A stretch of 64,000 nucleotides of DNA, from NCBI GenBank assembly GCA_038501625.1, contig JAZAYU010000265.1, positions 514,001 to 578,000 on the forward strand, read 5' to 3'. Below are positions 55,538 through 64,000 of this stretch, in pieces. The number at the start of each line of letters is the position of its first letter. The first letter of the stretch is position 1. Under the pieces are notes generated by a model. The model did no database searches, was not told where the DNA came from, and was given only the letters and a program-made list of their open reading frames with translations. The position numbers were made by a program, and so were the translations under genes. Source of the stretch: Corbicula japonica (taxonomy: Eukaryota > Mollusca > Bivalvia > Venerida > Cyrenidae).

Positions 55538-55967
55538 TTAAACCAAATGTTATAAACTACATTTTATGGCACTGGCCTAAACCAAAATTGGTTTGTAGAG
55601 AATGGCCAGCTGAGCTTATGCCCGAAATTATTTTCAGCCAAATGTTTAGGACTTGGATTTTTCAAACACTGGTTTTTTTTCAACCAAACCATCTTGACTT
55701 ACACACTAAAACGTTGGATTAGGTTTCATTTCAGATATACGTTAGTTTTTTAGTAAGTAATTCCCACAAAGTGTAGTCGCTGGGATATTGGACCGGAGAT
55801 GGACCATATATGGGCTTGTTTACTTTACTCCTCAGAGAATAGTCCCTAAATGTTCGAGACATAGGAGAACGAATGATACATGCATATAAATTAAAAATAC
55901 AAGAACGTACGTTTTCATAATTTTATTGCAAAGCTTCTTTCATACAACATTTTTTCATTCTAGAAAT

Positions 55968-56530
55968 GTAATATGGCGATTACTGAACCCAAAACTGATT
56001 TTAAAATGTAATATGGCGGTTACTGAAACCAAACCTGATTATTAAAATTTAATATGGTCAGATGGTGGTTACTGACGCCACAACTGATTTTAAAATGTAA
56101 TATGGCGGTTACTGACACCAAAACTGATTTAAAAATGTAATATGGCGGTTACTGAAACCAAACCTGAACAAAAAATTTCATATGACGCTTGCTGACACCA
56201 AAACTAATTTAAAAATGTAATATGGCGGTTACTGAAACCAAACCTAATTAAAAAAAAGTTATATAATGGCGCTTACTGAAAACAAACTTGATTTAAAATT
56301 TATAATGGCGGTTGCTGAAACCAAACCTATTTAAAAATGTAACATGTTGGTTACTGAAACCAAACCAGATTTAAAAATGTAATATGGCATCTACTGAAAC
56401 CAAACCTGATTTAAATATTAATATGGAGGTTACTCAAATCAAACCTGATTTGTAAATGTGATATGGCGGTTACTGAAACCAAACCTGATTTCAAAATTTA
56501 ATATGGCGGTTACTGAAACCAAACCCGATT
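55968..56530. repeat. 40-bp minisatellite, about 14 copies
   Basis: Unit TGTAATATGGCGGTTACTGA + AACCAAACCTGATTTAAAAA at 40-41-base spacing (for example 56010, 56099, 56139). Edge copies are diverged. Confidence 0.8.
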
Positions 56531-56639
56531 GTTTCTGTGATAAAAATGACTTGAATTGTGTTAATCTTAGTCTTCAATTCATTGTTGCTGTTGAGAAATA
56601 ACCACATTTTTCACAATCTAAACATGAACAACTTCAAAT

Positions 56640-56745
56640 GAAAACAAGTCTCAGATTTCTGCAATTTGATTGGTTAAAATTTTAGCATGGCTACAGAACT
56701 AACCAATCAAACGTTTGCAATTTGAGACCCGTCTTTATTATTTAG
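56640..56745. mobile_element. Foldback repeat related to family C
   Basis: AAACAAGTCTCAGATTTCTG is mirrored by CAATTTGAGACCCGTCTTT around AACCAATCA/TGATTGGTT. Diverged. Confidence 0.5.
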
Positions 56746-56859
56746 ATGTTATTGGTGATAGAATGTTAAACGTCTTATCTCATTCGTTGTTTTAGTAACT
56801 ATTACGTTAATTTAATGTTAACAAAAGACACCAGAATTATACAAGTTAAAGTATCTTCA

Positions 56860-57960
56860 GATTTCGAAAAATTCTGAAATTGCACTTTTGATGTTACAAT
56901 TAATAACTTTTAAAATTGATAAGTCAAATATTCTATACACTCTCCAAAGCACAAACATAAAATTGTCCGGGAAATCAAAGTTAAGGTATAACAGTAGATC
57001 GTTTCATATTATAAGTGTGATTGAGTCCAAAGGTTAGATTTAACAATATCAAACAAATGTTGCCTCTAAAACAAAAAACATAACAAACATTCTTCCTTCT
57101 TGCTTATAAAAAGCTCTGATTATATGAATATAATAATAACTTTGTGACATGAGACTTTTAATTGTTATAAAAATACAACAATCAAAATGGATTTGAAGCT
57201 AAATAAATTCATGTTGTTATAAATGATAGATTATGCTTAACTAATTTTATATATTTAAAAGGTTCAAACAATATTTTCTATCATCTCACCAAAATACTAT
57301 GATTCTCTTATATGCCTTCTTTAGTATTAAAAATTCTCATGTCACTAACAAAATCTTAAATATCATTTAATCAAATAATATAATTGTGCAATCGATATAT
57401 ATATATATTTATATCTATCTTAGTGTTAAAAATCCTCATGTCACTAGCAAGATATTTTGCATAGCTGTACATTTTAATTCCGACAACATTTAACTTCCAA
57501 TTTAATCATGAGCTTTCATAAAAACATAGGAATTATATATTTATATGTACCTTACCATTTTGAAAACTTCTTCAATTGGGGTTTTGTTGTTATAACAAAT
57601 TACTGTAATAAATTGTGAGTCAAACTTCAAAATATCACAATATTCAGCACCCCCTTCAGGAACAAGCACTAAATTATTCGGGAAACTGAAGTTAAGTTGT
57701 ATCAGGAGATTGTTTCATATTATATTTTTGATTCAGTGCGCTGGTTAGACTTTCAAGTATCAAAAAAATGTAGCCTTAAAAAACAAAACATAACAAACGT
57801 TCTTACTTCTTCAAAATAAACAAGCTTCCATATAAATGCTCTGATTATATGATTATAATAATTACTTTGTGACATGAGACTACTAACTGTTGTAACAATG
57901 CAGCAAACTAAATATATTTGAAGCTAAACAAACACTAACGTACCACATGTTGTTTAAATG
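56860..57960. repeat. Diverged tandem duplication of about 0.5 kb
   Basis: Blocks such as ATTGTCCGGGAAATCAAAGT, AAACATAACAAACATTCTTC and CTTTGTGACATGAGACTTTT at 56950-57170 recur in the same order at about 57660-57890. No ORF of note. Confidence 0.55.
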
Positions 57961-60900
57961 ATATTTGTTAATTAATTAAAAGTTTCATTTGACCATTTTA
58001 ATAGTTTAATTGTAGTTAAAAGTAATACAAATTATTTTTTCTAACAGGAAATCACAATTAAAAAAATAAAAATAATAATTCAGGAATAAGTAAATGATGA
58101 TGAAGCAATCTTGTTTTGGGTTAATTCCCGGAATATTTGCAGTGACCAGTATATACCCTAGTTCTGACAAAACTACTTTGAAAATTCGTGTACTCAATAC
58201 TGGATAAAATTTTTAGAGTTCATGTATTTAGAGGAACGAGTGATGCATCTTAGATTAATTTAACAAATTTAAAAATCGATATTTTCTACAATATAACTGC
58301 ATTTACGTTCCTTTTTGAACACCCCTAGTATGACCTTAATGAACACTAAATCTTATAATACTTTTTAGTCGTTATCCCTAGCAAACAATAAACAACACAG
58401 GTCTTAAACCCCACTTCGCATTGCTAACTACAGGAATGTTTTATTTAATTATTTTGTAGATATCACGTATGAAGATTTCTCCAAAAACATTAATTTTCTT
58501 TTTAACTATCTACATAAACATTATTTTTTAGAGTTTAGACGGTATAAAATTAATGAAAAAATGTCATTTAAATACTTGTTTGTTCAAAATATGTTAACAT
58601 TACTAGTATATTCTAATGTTACCATGCGGTATTTAGTCAGTAATATCGTCGTCGTTATTGTTTATTACTTTCGCAAAAATATAGTATTTTATCGAAAACA
58701 GGACAGTCACGTGACAGACCAAAACATTTAAATAGTTTTTATCTGGAATTATTTTTACAAATTTGATATCGCCATGTTCTCTTGTTAAGCGTTGATCACT
58801 GTAAAAGTATTTAATTCACTCCATATCTGCAACGAGATTTTACTTGGTTATATAAACAAACAGAGTATCACGCGAATGTCTACTTATCCATAAGCAGTTG
58901 TAAATAAACTCTTCTTAACGATATTACATGTGCTTATGTGACTGATAACAATAGGCATATGATGTTACATTATGACAAATATACAATTGCGTCGTGCTAT
59001 ACTACTCAAAGTTTGATAAGCACCAAGACTCATTTTGTACATAACTATTGCTGTATGAAAATTTTAGTGTTTTTTTTTCTTTTTATGCACATGATATGTT
59101 TTTTTTAATGAAAGTACCGACAAATGTTTAACGATTGTTATGTGTTTTCGAGGTTTATTTGGAATTTAAACAGGATGATATTTAAAATGGGTTTTAATAA
59201 TTGTGAAAAACATTTAAAATTTGTTTTGTTTTTTGTTTTTACATGCAACAAATGTCTTCCAATATTCGCATCTGTTATAATTCAATCATCGATGTTCAGT
59301 CTTACAAGGAATGTAAAATACGCATGCCAGAGAAATGTTGGATACAATTGTCTGAAGCGTCAATTAAGCACTATGAAAATACAGGGTTATCTCGTTTGCA
59401 GGTTATGTGTACAATGATTCCCTTCTTTATAGATCAGTAAGTAGGTACAAACAATTCTTTACATTGATGTGTGGCTTACTAAATGCGTAGCAAACTTTGA
59501 GTACTAGTATATATACACACACATATATAAGTTGTAAAATAGAAGGTATATGCATAAAAAATCAAACATGGTAAGGCAACATGGTACATGCAATAACATA
59601 GACATGTTGAATATTAAAATATCTGGGTAAACAAAACAACAGCATTTTAAGACTATTTAAAACACATTGATATATTAACATTTATCACATACCTTCCGGT
59701 GTGGGAGTGTAATAACACCCGTTATATATTTTCGATATATAACTAGTTATATATCGTAGCCGAATAACTATTCATCCGCGTTATCGGCGATCAACAAAAA
59801 TGTATGAAAATGACTTATTTTTGCCATCTGACCACTTCAGGCAAACAAGCAGCTTCTATAAGGCACTTAATCCTCCCTTATATTAATTTGATAACATTCA
59901 CGGAAAATATAACTTTCTGACATCTTGATTACCTCGTAAGATAGCAATACACCGAAAGTCTATGATGAAATTTAACAACAGCAACAAAGCCATTTTCATT
60001 TCGTTTAAATCGAAAACAAAATGACTCAGACGCTGAAATCGTTTTCAGAACATCGTCGGTGTGATCTTACAACATCCCCGAAACAAAATAAAAACACTAG
60101 AAACACATTTTCAATACAAATTATGAGTTTGTATCCAGTAAATTTCAATGTTGTCAAATTGCGCTATGAAAGTTTACACATACAGTAGATCGATTTATTT
60201 ATTTAAACACATTTTCAGAAGCCTATAACTGGTAGATTCTTTCATCTAGACTCTAGCGCAGTTAATTTTATTTATTTATTTTTACTTATTTTGGCAAATG
60301 GGAAAACGGTAGGATAACTTCTTTGGGGACTAGCTTATGTATGTATATGACCGATACGACCGAATTACACACGTTTTAATTTCGCTCTACTAGGCGATAG
60401 GAAGGGACAATTCATGGATTTCGCTTGTTGTTTTTTTTTTCAGCGTATGCTATAAATAGAAACCCGGAAATAAGTTTTCCTTGACTTGATTTTCTTGAAA
60501 ACTCTAACATTATTTTGACGAATTAGCACTAAAATTTGTAGACCAGCATATACTTATTTCAGGTATGGGCTGCTTGGTATATTGCCAATGAATTTCTGAG
60601 TTCTCATGCAAATGGTTTTTCGTTTGTTTTAGTATGTGCTTGGTAATTAGAAAATGCATGCGACTAAATTGAACTTTGAAACCTTTACTACATCCTTAGC
60701 TGAATACATTTCTTTACTAAAATCTAGGTGGCAAAACCATTATTGAAATTTTAGCCAGTTTTCGCCATTTGCAATGCTGGTGACCCCTTTAAGCACTTGA
60801 AATCACAAACAATAGTTTCAAGTTATAGGATCAAGCAATTTTCATTCATCTGCATGCATTGTGTAACTATGTAACAAACTGAGAATCAAAGTAATATTTC

Positions 60901-61480
60901 AATAAATATTTTACACATTCAAATTACATCGTGTTAAGTTGCAAAAGATACAGTCATACACTATAACGTGTACTGCTAAACATATTTTCCTTAGGCAAGA
61001 GTAAGCCGGAATTCAGACTTCTTCTCGATTTTGATATATTTTAGCAGAAAACTTCCTATCGTTGCTCATATACATACGAAACAAAACAAACACTATAATG
61101 TAGCAATATAATTATACTTATTGACAAAGGTCTTGTCCGGTGCGGTTTTCCATAATATCTTTTAAACGCGTGAAGTTTCGCCCTTGAAATTTTGCCATCT
61201 TTATATCGCATGTTTTTAAAACCGGTTTCTTATTGTCGTCTGAATGTATAAATTTCATTTTCAAACGATACCAAATTTATGAGTATGCCATAAAATCCAT
61301 ATTTAAAAGAAATTGTAGGTTTTGTATGCCGATGAAAACTTTTGTCCAGTAGCATGGTTAAAACATAGCAACTTCACAATCAACTACAATTTTAGCAAAC
61401 AAAATAAACAAAAATCAAGTACTTACACAATCTGATGTCTAGTTGCCTTAATATTTCTTGTCTAACTAAATGGCGAAAAG
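57961..61480. other. No gene recognised; 24-bp palindrome at 59733-59756
   Basis: AT-rich sequence with short frames only. CGATATATAACTAGTTATATATCG is a perfect 24-base palindrome (arms 12 bases). A + open frame at 59124-59417 has no recognisable domain. Confidence 0.35.
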
Positions 61481-61527
61481 TGTAGACCCAGATCAGACTG
61501 AGCGGATGGACAATTTTAACTGTCTTG

Positions 61528-61660
61528 TCAGGTTGATCTTGGTCCATACTGATCGCATAGGTCACAAGCCAAATTTTGCAGGTTGATCTTGGTCCATACC
61601 GATCGCATAGGTCACAAGCCAAATTTTGCAGGTTGATATTGGTCCATACCGATAGCACAG
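61528..61660. repeat. About 55-bp tandem repeat, 2.5 copies
   Basis: Unit GCAGGTTGATCTTGGTCCAT + ACCGATCGCATAGGTCACAA + GCCAAATTTT. The open frame on - is repeat translation. Confidence 0.75.
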
Positions 61661-61909
61661 ATCACCATTTTCATGGTACATATCACTAATCTAGACAGAC
61701 TTCAAGGATTGTTTAAGAATTAATGTGGTGATACTGTTGGCACAGAAAGGTATTTTACAGCCAATACACAACACTCGTTCATGGCTATTTAAGATTGATG
61801 ACAAAGGTGACTTTTTTCTACTGATAACTATATAGCACTAAATTATTTATACAGGCGTACCTTTATCAACAAACAAATCAAATGAACAATTTCATAAATG
61901 ATCACTTGT

Positions 61910-62007
61910 GCCCAAGATCATAAAACTAAATCTAGAGACGGGTCGTCATTTCAGCCATTCAGATGCTTGAGATTTGGGACTGCAATCTTAGTTTTATTAT
62001 CTTGGGC
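61910..62007. mobile_element. Foldback MITE, family C, next to the flavoenzyme stop
   Basis: GCCCAAGATCATAAAACTAA at left and TTAGTTTTATTATCTTGGGC at right, with part of one arm deleted. On the minus strand it holds an AATAAA (61998-61993). Confidence 0.7.
61993..61998 (-). promoter_or_regulatory. Candidate poly(A) signal within a MITE
   Basis: The first AATAAA downstream of the flavoenzyme stop codon (about 37 bases away) lies inside the family C foldback. Confidence 0.4.
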
Positions 62008-62034
62008 CTTTGAAAAGGTACGAATCTTCCCAAT

Positions 62035-63833
62035 TCACATTCCTAAAATTGACTTCAACGCGCTGTTTATCATGACTGAATCTTCATTAGCAGTGGCCTT
62101 TGCGAATTGCTCTTGAAAGTCGCTAATGTTTTGTTCCATTCGTCTTTGTATGTACTCTGTTATTCCCGGTATGTAGTCCCATTCCTTTGCCAAGTGTGGC
62201 ATTCCTTCATACTTCATCCATTTTTGGGCAATCTGGATACAGAACTCCTGAAAGTGTGGAGTGTCCGTTAAGCTAAGAACCTCGATATAGAACACGTGCC
62301 CAGATCCGCCATATTTGGGGTTTCCTATTGCAGCCGGATTCATAAATGAGTCACTGTAACTCATAAATCTCATTTCAAGTGCGATGTTTAATGGCCATTT
62401 CGATTCCTTGTAAAACGATTCTGTTGTATCAGTTACCACCTTGATGATTTCGCACACTCGCCTGAAGTCAATTTTGCCGTCATCCGTCTTCTTCATGTCG
62501 AAGGCAAACTCCATGTCTCGAACTGGGACCATATGTATATGATTCCTGAAGTGGATTCCGCGAACGAGCTCCTGATAAATTGTTCCTTGGGGGTACATTA
62601 CATGCTTGAGTGCTATGAATGCTGTTTTAGACAATAGTGGTACCAGTCTAGGAAAATGAGTGTACAAAGGGCTTGCCACCTTCAAACTCGTTTGGGATAC
62701 GAGGTCTTTTAAATTTTGTACAGTATAATAGATTTCGCCTTCTACGTTTGTGCTCGGTGGGGCATGGTTAATTTGTCTAATCCACACCTCGTCCTCTCTT
62801 GCATCCCAATTTCCGACAGGCCAAGGCCAATAGGAATTAAAAGGGAACCAAAACAGTTCAATTGACCAGTTTTTCTGAACAAGACTTCCCAAATTTTCAG
62901 GATCTAGAAGGATGTTTCCAAGAGCTTCATACTCTGTGTCAGTTTTAATTTTCCCTTCATTCTCTAACTGCAGCGTGATGTCATAGATAACCCCGAGTAC
63001 TCCAAAATTTGCGCTGACAGCTTTCATCATTTCTTCATCCTCTGATGTATACTTCTGCAATTCTCCATCGGCCTGAAAAATTCTCATTTCTTTTATGTAA
63101 TCACCGGGAGTTCTTGCATCCCAGCCAACTCCATGGCAACCGCTCGCCACGACGCTTACCATCTGCACAACTTCTAAAATTACGTTGCACGGTAGGTTGA
63201 CTTTGTTTTCAAGCTGGAACGCCTTAAAGTCGCCGGTTGTTACTCCTGTCATAACATCAACTAGATTCCCTTCACGAAGTCGTATTTTGGCTTTGTTCGG
63301 ATAGTCACTTTCGATTTTGCTTACGTCCAAAAGTAGATGTCCGTCATCAACAAACAATGGTCCCCAACTATGGCTTGCTCCAAAACATCTCAATATCACA
63401 AGCTCTTCGTTTTCATTTATCTGTTTATTGTATTTGACAACAGCTCCAACCACGGCTTTGACATCTTCTTGAGTTTTGGGTTGTGTCTTGATAACATTAG
63501 CTCGCTGATTTCTACCCCAATTTTCAAAATCCTCAATTATTAGCTTTGGCGACTCTCCTACTAAATCTTGTAATTTTTCGCGCAATTGTTCGATTGGGAT
63601 TTTACCGCTTCGAATATATTCTTTCTTTGGTGATTCTGAGGGTCTAGTTTCAAATCTTTGATTTAAAATGGTGAGGTTGACTAGAGAAGAACCAGCCAAG
63701 TATCGTTGAGAACTGGGTACATCAAACGCTACTCGATCGTCCATGAAAAATACGGGCATCTTTTTCTCTGCTGCATCTCGAAGATATTTCTCAAGTTCGT
63801 CAATAGTTTGCGGTTTAAAGTAATGCTCGTGAC
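62035..63833 (-). CDS. FAD-linked oxidoreductase, sugar-1,4-lactone oxidase-like (large 3' exon)
   Basis: One open frame to a TGA at 62037-62035. It opens at an acceptor TTTTTTCTTGTGTTGAAG (exon from 63833), and the first internal Met is at 63759. It encodes about 598 residues in this exon; counting from that Met: an N-terminal segment of about 75 residues, then a PCMH/VAO-type FAD-binding domain from about residue 80 (NWGRNQRANVIKTQPKTQED, FGASHSWGPLFVDDGHLLLD, SGCHGVGWDARTPGDY), and a C-terminal domain like the D-arabinono-lactone/L-gulonolactone oxidase cap, with HLAKEWDYIPG near the end. His130 in FGASHSW aligns with the His that carries covalent FAD in gulonolactone oxidase. Such enzymes oxidise sugar lactones or related alcohols using O2; the substrate here is unknown. 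Upstream exons lie beyond the window. Confidence 0.85.
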
Positions 63834-64000
63834 CTTCAACACAAGAAAAAATACTCGTTAACGGTTTGATGTTTTAATTTCTAATTATTGCTTTAGTTTC
63901 CAATCCAACAGTTTGTGTCGGAAAGGCTAGAATCAGGCGAGATACAAAAATACATGTGTACACAATACACAATTGGTAATAATTACTACACTTAATTGCG
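63834..64000. other. Intron or upstream flank of the flavoenzyme gene
   Basis: The coding frame continues about 45 bases past the proposed acceptor before a stop, but the T-rich tract and AG favour an intron here. Nothing else was recognised. Confidence 0.4.

Noticed and set aside
61392..61658. 88-codon - frame with repeated CDLCDRYGPRSTCKIWLV-type text
   Set aside because: Translation of the 55-bp tandem repeat at 61528-61660.
63337..63543. 68-codon + frame
   Set aside because: Antisense shadow of the flavoenzyme exon.

Overview
The window looks like nuclear DNA from a mollusc, most likely a heterodont bivalve. It has long introns with GT/AG splice sites, no operons, many interspersed MITE- and SINE-like repeats, minisatellites, and animal-type extracellular domains split over phase-1 exons. 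The species assignment is inference from style and cannot be proven here. All exon models were built by hand from reading frame and splice sites, without RNA evidence.

Layout. (a) 1-7 kb: palindromic repeats, then a 5.35 kb DNA transposon (1613-6966) with perfect 38-bp terminal inverted repeats. It holds a decayed DDE integrase-type transposase on + and a decayed TKL-like protein kinase on -. (b) 7-18.7 kb: no convincing gene; MITEs, a 118-bp repeat family, and two large tandem-repeat elements of about 160 and 169 bp periods. (c) 18.76-21.72 kb: a 2.9 kb GC-rich satellite with 34-bp monomers in 102-bp higher-order units, followed by a single leucine-rich-repeat exon (21.9-22.3 kb, +). (d) 25.19-50.02 kb, minus strand: an 18-exon gene for a secreted ADAM/ADAMTS-like (M12B) zinc metalloprotease, about 673 residues. 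All junction phases agree. Its order is catalytic domain, ADAM cysteine-rich domain, ShKT, second cysteine-rich domain, four ShKT. Its introns are full of mobile elements and hold a 26-copy 48-bp minisatellite. (e) 50-62 kb: no gene recognised; foldback elements, a 40-bp minisatellite and diverged duplications. (f) 62.03-63.83 kb, minus: the large 3' exon of an FAD-linked sugar-lactone-oxidase-like enzyme, running out of the window at its 5' side.

The two intact genes point the same way (minus) but show no functional link. The protease would act outside the cell on matrix or other secreted proteins. The flavoenzyme would oxidise a small sugar-like substrate. The items most worth a second look are the kinase-bearing transposon, the repeated CR-ShKT layout and apparently missing propeptide of the protease, a MITE family that carries cAMP-response-element palindromes, and repeats that place splice-donor-like or poly(A)-like signals next to real exons.
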